Shown: positions 9,820-19,021, numbered from the stretch's first letter. The stretch: DNA of 64,000 nt from Anaerorhabdus furcosa (GCF_900167375.1 NZ_FUWY01000008.1:1-64000); one strand, 5' to 3'. The notes: generated by a model not told the origin, from the letters alone. Translations and numbers: made by a program.

Positions 9820-11178
9820 TTATAAATCTCTTCCAAACAAGTAACTTCCACCACCTGCTTTTTTTACTTTATACATTGCTTGATCTGCTTTTAATAATAA
9901 TTCTTCTGCCGTTTTTCCATCAGTAGGATAGCAAGCAATTCCTACACTTACATTGCATTTTGCTTCAACAGTTTTTAGTTTCCACGGTTTATCAAATTTC
10001 TCATGAATTTTACCAATCATTACGCATAACTCATCTTCAGAGATATTTCCATCAATAATTGCAACAAACTCATCACCGCCATTACGATAGATTGCATTTT
10101 TAAGTACGTCTATACTTTTGAAAAAATCCCCTAAGCTGATTAAGAATTCATCTCCAATATCATGACCATAGGTATCATTAATCATTTTGAACCCATCAAT
10201 ATCAAAGAAAAGTAGATAGCCTGTTATAGCAGTATTTACTTGATTAATTCTTCGGTCACACTCGGTAACAAGCATCCTACGGTTAGGAAGTCCTGTAAGA
10301 GAGTCATAGTTTGCAAGATATTCAATGAGTGCTTCATTTTTCTTATTATCCGTAATATCTGCACTACTTACAACATGGGCAAGTCGTCCATCAATCCAAC
10401 GAAACGCTGCACTAAAGACTCTAAACCATGATCCATCTAATTCTCTTTGATAATCCCAAGTATATACTTTTGTCGGATCACCATTTTCATCAATTAGATT
10501 CTTTTGTGGGCAAAATTCACATTGGCCACTTTTACTTGGAAATAGTACTTCCCAACATTTTCTATTCTCAAATTTATCTTGACCACCATAAGGTTTAGCC
10601 ATTGATTGATTCACGTACAAAATTTCATGTGTATAGAAATCATTCACATAGATATCAATACCTGTGTTATCAATTATACTTTCCAGTGCTTTTCTAGAAT
10701 TTATTAATTGATTGTCATACATTCTTGGCATGATATATTTTAATAACATCGATCCACAAAGACCAAGAATTTGTCTATCCTCTACAGGTTCATCCCCTTC
10801 AACAAATAGCACTAGTTCTCCAATTCGTTTATCGATGATATGAGGCACAAAAAACAATTTTGATGTTTTAAATATTCCAAGTAATTCATCTTGATTTTCA
10901 TCATCTAATTTACTAACGGTATAGATTATTGATGATTCATGATGAATTTTTTCTTCAAACAAGTGAAGTGATAGTTTCTTTTCTACATTATCCCATGGCG
11001 AAATAAATTCTTTTAATTCCAAGAACCCATACCGGTTTGTTTCATAGACATACGCTTGCTTAAACGCAAAGGTTTTAGCAATTAAATCCAAAGCATTCTG
11101 GACTGTTGTTGTCGCTGCGTTAGTATCAACTAATAAGTTTGATAATAACATGACTAAATTATAGTTATCAACATTCAT
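9820..11178 (-). CDS. GGDEF diguanylate cyclase with GAF- and PAS-like sensor domains
   Basis: Predicted to make cyclic di-GMP from two GTP. The C-terminal domain carries the intact active-site motif in RNGGDEFVAI, LLFFDIDGFKMINDTYGHDIGD and a C-terminal SVGIACYPTDG. The inhibitory I-site RxxD expected just before GGDEF is absent. The N-terminal about 165 residues look like a GAF domain; the middle holds a PAS-like module with three or four Cys (CWEVLF, GQCEFCPQKNL), which could bind a metal or respond to redox. No transmembrane segment is seen, so it should be cytosolic. I chose the ATG at 11178, preceded by GGGGAG; an upstream ATG at 11223 lacks a site. No EAL domain protein is in the window. 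Confidence 0.93.
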   Translation of the reverse strand: MNVDNYNLVMLLSNLLVDTNAATTTVQNALDLIAKTFAFKQAYVYETNRYGFLELKEFISPWDNVEKKLSLHLFEEKIHHESSIIYTVSKLDDENQDELLGIFKTSKLFFVPHIIDKRIGELVLFVEGDEPVEDRQILGLCGSMLLKYIMPRMYDNQLINSRKALESIIDNTGIDIYVNDFYTHEILYVNQSMAKPYGGQDKFENRKCWEVLFPSKSGQCEFCPQKNLIDENGDPTKVYTWDYQRELDGSWFRVFSAAFRWIDGRLAHVVSSADITDNKKNEALIEYLANYDSLTGLPNRRMLVTECDRRINQVNTAITGYLLFFDIDGFKMINDTYGHDIGDEFLISLGDFFKSIDVLKNAIYRNGGDEFVAIIDGNISEDELCVMIGKIHEKFDKPWKLKTVEAKCNVSVGIACYPTDGKTAEELLLKADQAMYKVKKAGGGSYLFGRDL

Positions 11179-11235
11179 CACAATCTTCTCCCCAACAATT
11201 AAATTTAATGAATTTAAAATCAAAGCTCAATTCTA

Positions 11236-12819
11236 TTATTTAACAAAGTTACCAAATATTCCTCTTACAAATGTTCTAACCACTTCTCCACCTACAACAT
11301 TTATTGTAGTATCTTTTACACGATCTGCAGTACTTTTCTTTCTTGAATAAGATGATCGAGGTAATGCTGCTTTCGCTATTCGAACCAATCCACTTTCTAG
11401 TTCGCGTTCAAGTTTTGTATTCGTTTTCTTTGACGATTTACTTTCTTTTGTTGATTCTTTTGATTCCAACTGTTTTTTCAATTTCTCATTTTCTTCTTTT
11501 AAAGCTTCTGCTTCATTTTCTTTTGCTAACGCCTCTGCTTTACCAACAAGAACTTCATATGCTGACTCACGATCTATCATCGTTTCATACTTTGCATTCA
11601 TTTCACACTTTGCAAGTACAGCTTGCCACTCCTCATCACTTGCAGCTCCCATAAAACTTTGAGGAGGTAAGATAAATGTTCTCTCTACAGGTGTTGGTCT
11701 ACCTGCCTCATCCAAGAATGAGACAAGTGCTTCTCCTGTTCCAAGTTCAAGTAGTGCACTTTTTGTATCCACCTCTGGATTAGCACAAAAACTATCTGCA
11801 ACAGCTTTAATAGCTTTTTGTTCTTTCGGTGTATACGCATGCAAGCCATGTTGAATTCGATTTCCCAATTGTGCTAATACATCTTCACTAATGTCTGTTG
11901 GTTTTTGTGTAACAAAAAATACACCAACACCCTTAGATCGAATCAAGCGCACAATTTGCTCTACTTTTTGTAATAATTCTTTTGAGGCATTATCAAACAA
12001 AAGATGTGCTTCATCAAAATAGAAAATCATCTTTGGCTTATCAACATCTCCAATTTCCGGCAATATTTCATATAATTCAGACAATAGCCAAAGTAAAAAT
12101 GTTGTATATAAAGCAGGGTTTTGAAATAGTTTAACACTATTTAAGATATTAATATACCCTTTTCCTGTTTTATCTATTCGCATCCAGTCTTTTAAATCAA
12201 GGGCAGGTTCTCCAAAAAATAAATCTCCTCCTTGTTGTTCAAGTTGGATAACACCACGAGTAATAGCCCCAACAGTCGATGATGCAATATTACCATATTC
12301 AGTTCTTAATTCAGATGCATGTTCAGCCACATAATTAAGTATTGCTTTTAAGTCTTTCAAATCAAGTAATAATAACTTTTCATCATCTGCTACTTTAAAG
12401 ATGACTTCCAATACTCCAGTTTGCGTATCATTCAAATTCATGGCATGTGCCAACAAAAGAGGTCCCATCTCTGAAACCGTAGTACGTACAGGTGTGCCTT
12501 TTTCTCCATAGATATCCCAAAAAGTTGTTGGATAACCAGCATAAGAATAATTCGTATTATTTAACCCAAATTTTTTGATTCTCTTTTGCATTGATTCGCT
12601 ATCAACACCTGGAATACACATTCCCGTCAAATCACCTTTTACATCAGCCATGAAGACAGGAACACCCATATCACTAAATGATTCCGCCATAACTTTTAAA
12701 GTAATTGTTTTTCCTGTACCTGTTGCTCCCGCAATCAGACCATGACGATTTGCCATTATAGGTAGCAAATACTGTCTATTCTGATTCATCGACATCCAAA
12801 TTTTTTCCTCAAAATACAT
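11236..12819 (-). CDS. HerA-like ATPase (DUF853 family)
   Basis: A 527-residue cytosolic ATPase of the HerA/FtsK superfamily, related to E. coli YjgR. Walker A is GATGTGKT near residue 32, Walker B appears as KMIFYFDEAHLLF, and the VFFVTQKPTDI segment is typical of the family. The function of DUF853 proteins is unresolved; a DNA-translocating role is inferred from the fold. After about residue 430 there is a charged coiled-coil-like segment (EALAKENEAEALKEENEKLK) and a basic tail. The ATG follows AGGGAG at a good distance. It is separated from the diguanylate cyclase by 57 bases (12 from an upstream unlikely start). Confidence 0.88.
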   Translation of the reverse strand: MYFEEKIWMSMNQNRQYLLPIMANRHGLIAGATGTGKTITLKVMAESFSDMGVPVFMADVKGDLTGMCIPGVDSESMQKRIKKFGLNNTNYSYAGYPTTFWDIYGEKGTPVRTTVSEMGPLLLAHAMNLNDTQTGVLEVIFKVADDEKLLLLDLKDLKAILNYVAEHASELRTEYGNIASSTVGAITRGVIQLEQQGGDLFFGEPALDLKDWMRIDKTGKGYINILNSVKLFQNPALYTTFLLWLLSELYEILPEIGDVDKPKMIFYFDEAHLLFDNASKELLQKVEQIVRLIRSKGVGVFFVTQKPTDISEDVLAQLGNRIQHGLHAYTPKEQKAIKAVADSFCANPEVDTKSALLELGTGEALVSFLDEAGRPTPVERTFILPPQSFMGAASDEEWQAVLAKCEMNAKYETMIDRESAYEVLVGKAEALAKENEAEALKEENEKLKKQLESKESTKESKSSKKTNTKLERELESGLVRIAKAALPRSSYSRKKSTADRVKDTTINVVGGEVVRTFVRGIFGNFVK

Positions 12820-12877
12820 ATTATCTCTCCCTTTATGCTACTAATTACCCCTATTATACCCTCAAAACAAGATAAAA

Positions 12878-12899
12878 AGAACATGATTTCTCATGTTCT
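12878..12899 (-). terminator. Intrinsic terminator of nfnAB
   Basis: Nine-base perfect stem (AGAACATGA with TCATGTTCT, loop tttc) whose base overlaps the nfnB stop codon, followed on the minus strand by TTTTTATC. Good intrinsic terminator. Confidence 0.8.
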
Positions 12900-14265
12900 A
12901 GCCTAATAATTCTTTACAAATGCTCTCTGCCGCTTTTTTACCTGCACCCATAGCTAAAATAACGGTTGCTGCACCACTTACAGCATCTCCACCTGCATAA
13001 ACCGATTGTACGGATGTCATTTGATCTTCATTAACAACAAAGCAACCTCTACGATTTACTTCTAACGACTTCTCAGCGTCCTTTAAAAGTGGATTACTTG
13101 ATGTTCCTATTGCCATAATCACATAATCACAATCAAGATTAAATTCACTTCCCTCAATTACACTGACTCCACGTCTTCCCTTATCATCAGGTTCACCCAG
13201 TTCCATCTGAACACATGTCATTCCACTAACTTGACCTAAGTCATCCTTTATCATAGCGATTGGATTTGTTAAGAGTTTAAATTCAATTCCCTCTTCCATG
13301 GCATGTTCAATTTCTTCATGTCTTGCTGGCATTTCTTCTAAACTACGACGATAAACAAGTGTTACTCGATCACCCAAGCGACGTGCACAGCGTGCAGCGT
13401 CCATTGCTACATTTCCACCACCAACAACAACTGTATGTTTTGGTTTTGCAATTGGTGTATCATATTTTTCATCATACGCTTTCATTAAGTTACAACGAGT
13501 TAAATATTCATTAGCACTTACTACACCTACTGCATTTTCATTTGGAATATTCATAAAATTCGGCAAACCTGCACCAGTTCCAATAAACAGTGCTTTGAAG
13601 CCTTCATTCCACAAATCATCAAATGTAATCGTTCTACCCACTATCATATTTGTTTCAATTTTCACACGATAATCTTTGAGAGATTCAATTTCTTTTTGAA
13701 CTATTGACTTAGGTAATCTAAATTCTGGAATACCATATGACAACACACCACCTGTTTGATGAAGTGCTTCAAATATTGTGACATCAAATCCAGCTTTAGC
13801 ACAATCATTAGCACAAGATAATCCAGCTGGACCACTTCCAATAACGCCTACTTTGATTCCATTGGACTTAACCTCTTCTTTTGCTACTTTACCTTGTTCT
13901 GCAACATAGCGTTCTAGACGACCAATCGCAACTGCTTCTCCTTTTATACCACGTACACATTTTGCTTCACATTGACTCTCTTGTGGGCAAACACGTCCGC
14001 AAATACTTGGAAAATTATTTGTAATTTTAATTTCTCTTAATGCTTCATCTACTTGATCATTAACTAAGTATTGAATAAACTCTGGAATATGTACTCCCAC
14101 AGGGCAACCTTCCATACATGGTTTATGTTTACAATTCAAACATCTTTGTGCTTCGTTAATTGCCATTTCATGGGTATAACCTAAAGCTACTTCTTCAAAG
14201 TTTTTGCTACGAAGGGTTGGATCTTGAAAAGGCATAGGTGTCTTTTCATTTTGCATATTTGCCAT
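12898..14265 (-). CDS. nfnB: NADPH-dependent ferredoxin:NAD+ oxidoreductase large subunit (NfnB/GltD-like flavoprotein)
   Basis: A 455-residue flavoprotein with an N-terminal iron-sulfur region (RCLNCKHKPCMEGCPVGVHIPEF and CGRVCPQESQCEAKCVRG) and two Rossmann folds: FAD site VGVIGSGPAGLSCANDCA, and NADPH site VVVGGGNVAMDAARCARRLGD. This pattern is shared by glutamate synthase small subunit, sulfide dehydrogenase alpha and NfnB. The neighbour at 14267 is the matching NfnA subunit, which makes the electron-bifurcating transhydrogenase (NADPH linked to NADH and ferredoxin) the best call; no glutamate synthase large subunit is present. The genes abut, so they are co-translated. Cytosolic. Confidence 0.88.
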   Translation of the reverse strand: MANMQNEKTPMPFQDPTLRSKNFEEVALGYTHEMAINEAQRCLNCKHKPCMEGCPVGVHIPEFIQYLVNDQVDEALREIKITNNFPSICGRVCPQESQCEAKCVRGIKGEAVAIGRLERYVAEQGKVAKEEVKSNGIKVGVIGSGPAGLSCANDCAKAGFDVTIFEALHQTGGVLSYGIPEFRLPKSIVQKEIESLKDYRVKIETNMIVGRTITFDDLWNEGFKALFIGTGAGLPNFMNIPNENAVGVVSANEYLTRCNLMKAYDEKYDTPIAKPKHTVVVGGGNVAMDAARCARRLGDRVTLVYRRSLEEMPARHEEIEHAMEEGIEFKLLTNPIAMIKDDLGQVSGMTCVQMELGEPDDKGRRGVSVIEGSEFNLDCDYVIMAIGTSSNPLLKDAEKSLEVNRRGCFVVNEDQMTSVQSVYAGGDAVSGAATVILAMGAGKKAAESICKELLG

Positions 14266-14266
14266 A

Positions 14267-15091
14267 CTATTTCCCCTCCTTGCTTAAGCGACATTGATGT
14301 CCCTCTTCTTCTTTATACATACGATTTCTTTCTACTAAATTATTAAAATCGACAAGATGTCCATCAAAGTCTGGACCATCTACACAAGCAAATTTTGTTT
14401 TTCCATCAACCGTTACTCGACATCCACCACACATACCAGTACCATCTATCATGATTGGATTCAAGCTTACAATTGTTTTGATTTGCTTAGGACGAGTACA
14501 CTCACAAATAGCTCTCATCATTGGAATTGGACCAATTGCGATAACAAGATCATATTTATTTTCTTCCATCATTTTATTTAAAGCGTCCGTTACAAATCCC
14601 TTGTTACCATTTGAACCATCATCTGTCATAATCATGCAATGATTTGCGATGACTTTCATCTCATTTTCTAAAATAATCATGTCTGTATTTCTAAAACCCG
14701 CAATCATATCTACTTTTACATGATTTTGTGATAAAAACTTTGCACTTGGATAAGCAATTGCTGTTCCAACACCACCACCTACAACACAAACATGTTTTGC
14801 ATCTTCAAATTCAGTCGCTTTTCCCAAAGGTCCTACAATATCTTGAATGAAGTCACCTTCATTTAAATGACTAAGTTTAATTGTGCTAGCACCGATGGCT
14901 TGAACAATAATGGTTACACTTCCTTTATCTGCATTATAGTCAGCAATTGTCAAAGGAAGACGTTCACCAAATTCATCTACTCTTAAAATAATAAATTGTC
15001 CTGGTTGAACTTTTTTACTAATAGCCTTTGCTTCAATTTCATATAAATATACATCTGGATTCAATTGTTTTTTTGTTAATATTTTATACAT
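14267..15091 (-). CDS. nfnA: NfnA-type FAD/NAD-binding subunit with [2Fe-2S] cluster
   Basis: A 274-residue ferredoxin-NADP reductase-like protein related to dihydroorotate dehydrogenase electron-transfer subunit PyrK. Visible are the FAD-binding RLPLTIADYN, the NAD-binding VCVVGGGVGTAIAYPSAKFL, and the C-terminal cluster ligands in MCGGCRVTVDGKTKFACVDGPDFDGH, a hallmark of NfnA/SudB. It would form the bifurcating complex with the adjacent NfnB. The start at 15091 was chosen because GAGGG stands nine bases before it; a longer reading from 15142 has no site. No pyrD gene is nearby, which argues against PyrK. Confidence 0.88.
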   Translation of the reverse strand: MYKILTKKQLNPDVYLYEIEAKAISKKVQPGQFIILRVDEFGERLPLTIADYNADKGSVTIIVQAIGASTIKLSHLNEGDFIQDIVGPLGKATEFEDAKHVCVVGGGVGTAIAYPSAKFLSQNHVKVDMIAGFRNTDMIILENEMKVIANHCMIMTDDGSNGNKGFVTDALNKMMEENKYDLVIAIGPIPMMRAICECTRPKQIKTIVSLNPIMIDGTGMCGGCRVTVDGKTKFACVDGPDFDGHLVDFNNLVERNRMYKEEEGHQCRLSKEGK

Positions 15092-15249
15092 AATTATACC
15101 CTCGCATTTCATAATTATACATGAAAGCGTTCTACTATCCAAGTAGCAATCTTGTTTTCTATATTACATTGTATAATATTAAGAAATAGTTCAATACCTC
15201 TCATTTTAAGTAGGAATGAACTCTTTTTCATGATAAAATAAGTTAGGTG

Positions 15250-15816
15250 ATGAAATTGAAAGTACTTTGTGAAAAATGTAATAAAGATATGAATAAAGCG
15301 GTTGCTGAAGCTTTTGAAACTTACCAAGTAGGAAAAGTGAAATGCAAGACTTGTTCAAAAAGAAACACACGCTATATTAGTGAAAGTGATTTACTCATTT
15401 ATTTTGCCTGCAGTTGCATACTCTATACTTTAGCTGTAATTGCGATTTACTTCTTATTTAACTTAATGACAACAATCTCTCCATTTATAGTTTATGGCAT
15501 CATCATTCTTCTTTTTATTGGTATGTATTTTCTAACAAAAATGATATGTTACTACATCTATGAGAAAGCTCCTTTTAAATCTCAATGGAAAACCTTTGAA
15601 TTCAAAGAAGATGTTGAAGGAATTAAGAAACGTCTTAAATGGCAATTTATTCTATTTCTTCTAGTTGCTCTAATGTTTGGTTCACAACCTGATTTAATTA
15701 ATTACGCATTTTTATTGCTTATTACATTTACAATTTTAATTATAATAAAAGTTTATCTAAGTCTTAGAAATGAACGAAACACAGTTGAATCCAAGAAAAA
15801 AATATCTGCAGAGTAG
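15250..15816 (+). CDS. Predicted membrane protein with N-terminal zinc-ribbon
   Basis: Unrecognised protein of 188 residues. The N-terminus carries two CxxC pairs (CEKCNK and CKTCSKRN) about 27 residues apart, which would form a small zinc ribbon in the cytosol. It is followed by four hydrophobic segments (about 50-75, 78-100, 135-152, 155-175) and a charged C-terminus. The gene is the only plus-strand gene in the first 28 kb and is divergent from nfnA and convergent with the ABC permease. A TATAAT-like box at 15172-15177 may belong to its promoter. The ribosome site is weak (TTAGGTG), so the start (ATG 15250 or GTG 15247) is uncertain. Confidence 0.72.
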   Translation: MKLKVLCEKCNKDMNKAVAEAFETYQVGKVKCKTCSKRNTRYISESDLLIYFACSCILYTLAVIAIYFLFNLMTTISPFIVYGIIILLFIGMYFLTKMICYYIYEKAPFKSQWKTFEFKEDVEGIKKRLKWQFILFLLVALMFGSQPDLINYAFLLLITFTILIIIKVYLSLRNERNTVESKKKISAE

Positions 15817-15826
15817 ATATTTTTTT
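15796..15826. terminator. Bidirectional terminator hairpin
   Basis: Twelve-base perfect stem (AAAAAAATATCT with AGATATTTTTTT) that spans the stop of the zinc-ribbon membrane gene and reaches the end of the ABC permease gene. A and T runs on both sides let it serve both convergent genes. Confidence 0.85.
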
Positions 15827-16580
15827 ATACTTCCATTTCTTTTTTTAAACTGTTTCTTGCCCAAAGAAAACTCAAGCAACACAAAATAATGAGCATACCC
15901 ATTGTAAAGAAGATATCTTGTAAAACAATTTCTTGATGAAGCATGACAGAGCGAACTAAGTCAATGCTGTGTGTAAATGGATTCCATTGAACAATTACTC
16001 CAAGGATCCCTTTGATTTTATCAACTGGAAATAACGCTGAGCTTAAAAAGAAAATAGGCAAAACAATTGCATTCATCATTGTTTGATAAACCATGTCGTT
16101 GGGTAATTTTAAACTTAAGCTATAACCTAAACTAGCGATTAAAAAACTAGATAGAAACAAAACCAAAACGATCATCATAAAACTAGCAATCGTAAATGAA
16201 ATCTTAACCCCTAAAAACAAACTTATAAAAGTGATTAGTACAACTTCAAAAAACGAACATAAAATTGCTTCAGTGACCTGTGCTAAAATCATTGTATCTC
16301 TAGAAACAGGAGCAATGAGCAAACGATTAAAACTCCCCTCTTGTTTCATTATATAATTCATAATGCCACAACTACAGGATGATGCAAAGCATACAAGGAA
16401 CATTAATCCTGGTAAAATAAAAGATGTGTAATTAATACTCAAAGTTGATTTCATGGTACTTGATGCAACTGTGCTATATAAAATCAGCCAAAGAATGGGT
16501 TGTACGATTGTAAACAGAATCGTTAACCAATTGTGTACTCGCCATTTGATATTACGATAGAGCATTGAGAAAAATATCAT
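15825..16580 (-). CDS. ABC-2 type transporter permease
   Basis: A 251-residue integral membrane protein with six predicted segments and the ABC2_membrane pattern (TSFILPGLMFLVCFASSC; LKLPNDMVYQTMMNAIVLPIFFLSSALFP; PFTHSIDLVR). It would export a drug, lipid or peptide together with the ATPase encoded immediately upstream; the two genes overlap by four bases (ATGA). Similar to daunorubicin/multidrug-type exporters, but the substrate cannot be read from sequence. Confidence 0.9.
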   Translation of the reverse strand: MIFFSMLYRNIKWRVHNWLTILFTIVQPILWLILYSTVASSTMKSTLSINYTSFILPGLMFLVCFASSCSCGIMNYIMKQEGSFNRLLIAPVSRDTMILAQVTEAILCSFFEVVLITFISLFLGVKISFTIASFMMIVLVLFLSSFLIASLGYSLSLKLPNDMVYQTMMNAIVLPIFFLSSALFPVDKIKGILGVIVQWNPFTHSIDLVRSVMLHQEIVLQDIFFTMGMLIILCCLSFLWARNSLKKEMEV

Positions 16581-17509
16581 ATGTTAGCCTCCTCTAAAAC
16601 TTGAATGAAGATGTCTTCTAATGAAGGTTTTACATATCCGATTGATTCAAATTGAATCTTCTCTTGTAATAAAACTTTTAAAAGTAAATCCATTATATCT
16701 TTATCATTTTGTATATAAATTGAAGAATCCTTTAAAATCAGTTTCCATTTTGGAAATTTATTGCACAGGTATTTTTCGATTTTTTTTATATTTATGTTTA
16801 ATAAACACAACTCTATATAATTGATATCCAGTAATTTTGTCAATTTTTGCCTACTACCCCAAACAATATTTTTACCCTTCTTCATAATACATATGGAATC
16901 ACTTAAAACTTCTGCTTCTTCTAAGTAATGTGTTGTAAGAAAAATAGTTGTTCCCAATTCACTTCTTATTTTCCTTACCATATCCCACATTGCATTGCGT
17001 GACTGAACATCCATGCCTACAGTAGGTTCATCTAAAAATAAAATCTTTGGATTCGACATTAAATTAAGTGCAATATCCAGTCTTCTTTTTACACCTCCCG
17101 AATAGGATGAAACAGGCAAGTTACGATACGATGATAAACCAAAAACAGTTATTAAACTTTCCATTCGTTTTATTGCTTCATCATTGGGAATAGAATAAAG
17201 TTTCCCTTGAAACAACATATTTTCTTCTAAAGACAAAAAGGTATCAATTGATGTTTGTTGAAAGACACACGCTATTTGCTTTCTTATTTTGTCCGCTTCT
17301 TTATTTAAATCTAATCCAAGCATCTTCACCGTACCACTTGTACTTTTTAAGTATGTCGTTAATATCTTTATTAGTGTAGATTTACCTGCACCATTTTCTC
17401 CTAAAAGTGTAAAAATATCTCCCTCTTTTACACATAAATCAAAACCATCCAATGCTTGAACACCATTTTTATATACCTTAGATAATTGATTAATTTCTAT
17501 TGCGTACAT
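16577..17509 (-). CDS. ABC transporter ATP-binding protein (drug-export type)
   Basis: A 310-residue ATPase of the CcmA/DrrA group. Walker A GENGAGKST, Q-loop, signature SSYSGGVKRRLDIAL, Walker B KILFLDEPTVGMD and H-loop LTTHYLEEAE are all present, followed by a C-terminal domain of about 90 residues typical of DrrA-like proteins. The ATG at 17509 was chosen: it has GAGG seven bases before it and lies just after the stop of the GyrI-like gene; the earlier TTG overlaps that stop. Part of a three-gene operon: ligand-binding protein, ATPase, permease. Confidence 0.93.
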   Translation of the reverse strand: MYAIEINQLSKVYKNGVQALDGFDLCVKEGDIFTLLGENGAGKSTLIKILTTYLKSTSGTVKMLGLDLNKEADKIRKQIACVFQQTSIDTFLSLEENMLFQGKLYSIPNDEAIKRMESLITVFGLSSYRNLPVSSYSGGVKRRLDIALNLMSNPKILFLDEPTVGMDVQSRNAMWDMVRKIRSELGTTIFLTTHYLEEAEVLSDSICIMKKGKNIVWGSRQKLTKLLDINYIELCLLNINIKKIEKYLCNKFPKWKLILKDSSIYIQNDKDIMDLLLKVLLQEKIQFESIGYVKPSLEDIFIQVLEEANI

Positions 17510-17517
17510 AGATATCC

Positions 17518-17961
17518 TCAACCAAGAAGAAATTGAATTTCTGTTATGTATTTGGAAGGATTGCCTGGCAAGATCATTCCTGGTCCTTTTAGATAAATCT
17601 CTTTTGCTACACCCGTAACATTAACTTGGTTTTCTTTTACATATGCCATCAATTCCTCATATCCCTTTGATAAATTTGTATAAGGACCTACATATGTTGT
17701 CGCAATAACTTTTTCTCTTGGTAAGATTTTTACTTCTACTCCAGGTATACTTGGGTTCTCATCACTGGGTACACATATTTCCATTTCTACTTCTTCACTG
17801 TTAGCTATTTCTTTTAAATAATAGAAAATAGGTGCTCCACAGGATTTCCCTTTTATTGATTTAAATACTGTTGCTAAATGTTTGCTCGCCTTTTGTGGTA
17901 ATCCTTTGTACTTCATGTAAACAACTCTTGTTCCTTCTACTTCTTTGATTTCAAACTTCAT
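17518..17961 (-). CDS. GyrI-like small-molecule-binding domain protein
   Basis: A 147-residue stand-alone effector-binding domain of the GyrI/AraC-E/SOUL-like group: EIKEVEGTRVVYMKYKG at the start, then PREKVIATTYVGPYTNLSKGYEEL and a conserved C-terminal TEIQFLL. Such domains bind hydrophobic ligands or drugs and often accompany exporters or MerR/AraC regulators. It is the first gene of an operon with the ABC ATPase and permease, so binding of the exported compound is a reasonable inference. No DNA-binding domain is fused. Confidence 0.85.
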   Translation of the reverse strand: MKFEIKEVEGTRVVYMKYKGLPQKASKHLATVFKSIKGKSCGAPIFYYLKEIANSEEVEMEICVPSDENPSIPGVEVKILPREKVIATTYVGPYTNLSKGYEELMAYVKENQVNVTGVAKEIYLKGPGMILPGNPSKYITEIQFLLG

Positions 17962-18051
17962 TTGTTATTCCTCCTGAACAAAAGAATACGACAATTATTT
18001 TTATTATTCCTCTTCTTTTTGGAATTATATAAAGAACTTATACCAAAATAA

Positions 18052-18078
18052 AAATAGACTCTTTAATAAAGTCTATTT
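18052..18078 (-). terminator. Terminator of the acetyltransferase gene at 18092
   Basis: Nine-base stem (AAATAGACT with AGTCTATTT) followed on the minus strand by TTTTTATTTTGG. Confidence 0.75.
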
Positions 18079-18091
18079 CATGACAAAGTTA

Positions 18092-18553
18092 TTAACAATA
18101 ATGAACATACATTCTTGAAACTTCAAGTTCTCCATCACCTTGTACTCTACATAGAAATTTCCATTCATATCTTTCATAAAAAGAGGAATGATCTGTTACT
18201 AAATATAATGCTTCTATTTTTCTCTCCTTCATATCATTACAAACAAAATTCAATAATTTACCTGCGATACCCAGCCCACGATATTCAGTTTCAACATATA
18301 AAGCACATAAATTAGGTGTTAAGTCTTTCCTATTATGAAAGTCATTTTCAATTACTCCACAACCTGCAATAATTCGATTATTATGTTGCACAAAATACCA
18401 TTGAGGAATCATGCTTTGTTTCGACAAACATAGCTCCATACTTTCTAAATAAGTCAAACAAGGTATATTCCATTTTTCATGAAACCAAGCAGCTAATTCT
18501 TCCTTGGTATTTGGATGATCAAGAAGTCTAAATATTTCTATTTTTTCAATCAT
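18092..18553 (-). CDS. GNAT family N-acetyltransferase
   Basis: A 153-residue GNAT enzyme that would move an acetyl group from acetyl-CoA to an unknown amine. The acetyl-CoA loop is YRGLGIAGKLLNFVCNDM and the following strand IEALYLVTDHSSFYERYEWKFL is characteristic. The N-terminus (LLDHPNTKEELAAWFHEKW) resembles GNATs found in small-molecule resistance settings. Downstream of the effector-binding gene at 18557 with only three bases between, so co-translated. Confidence 0.88.
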   Translation of the reverse strand: MIEKIEIFRLLDHPNTKEELAAWFHEKWNIPCLTYLESMELCLSKQSMIPQWYFVQHNNRIIAGCGVIENDFHNRKDLTPNLCALYVETEYRGLGIAGKLLNFVCNDMKERKIEALYLVTDHSSFYERYEWKFLCRVQGDGELEVSRMYVHYC

Positions 18554-18556
18554 TAC

Positions 18557-19021
18557 TTAATTACTTTTTATTGGAAAAAGCATATAGTTTTTCCCACTCT
18601 TTGGATCAGTAAAGTCTTGTACAGCACCAACTAAGGTCAAACTATGTTGACTTAAGTATTCTATCATTTTAACAAATGTATCTTTTTCTTCACATTCAAC
18701 CATTAAATATTCAAAGCTAGGAATAATCCATTTTGTCCATCCCTCTGGTGCGATTGCATCATCGACACATTCTACACCCGCAAGATAATATCCTTTTGAA
18801 AAATTCTCTTGCCAAGGCTGAAAGGACAAAGAAAAATCAGACATATTACCCCATACACCTACAAGATTCCCAAATTCATCTTTTTTCGCTAGATGTTGAA
18901 CTTCATTAAAATGCGAATTTGCATCTTTCCATAAGTTTTGCACAAAACTTAGACCATCCAAAGTTGAACCTTGTTTTCCAATCGTTACGAAAGAATCTTT
19001 TTTATATTCATAAATTTTCAT
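18557..19021 (-). CDS. Effector-binding (GyrI-like) domain protein
   Basis: A 154-residue protein resembling the stand-alone GyrI-like ligand-binding family: WKDANSHFNEVQHLA, GVWGNMSDFSLSFQPW, YYLAGVECVDDAIAPEGWTKWIIPSFEYLMVE, and C-terminal GKNYMLFPIK. It lies in a tight run (overlap of four bases with the gene before it, three-base gap to the GNAT after it). This is the second such protein within 1.5 kb; the two are not close copies. Role in sensing or sequestering small molecules is inferred. Confidence 0.8.
   Translation of the reverse strand: MKIYEYKKDSFVTIGKQGSTLDGLSFVQNLWKDANSHFNEVQHLAKKDEFGNLVGVWGNMSDFSLSFQPWQENFSKGYYLAGVECVDDAIAPEGWTKWIIPSFEYLMVECEEKDTFVKMIEYLSQHSLTLVGAVQDFTDPKSGKNYMLFPIKSN

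Noticed and set aside
12898-14265. Glutamate synthase small subunit
   Set aside because: No large subunit is present and the NfnA partner is adjacent.
14267-15091. PyrK (dihydroorotate dehydrogenase electron-transfer subunit)
   Set aside because: No pyrD is adjacent, while a matching NfnB gene is.
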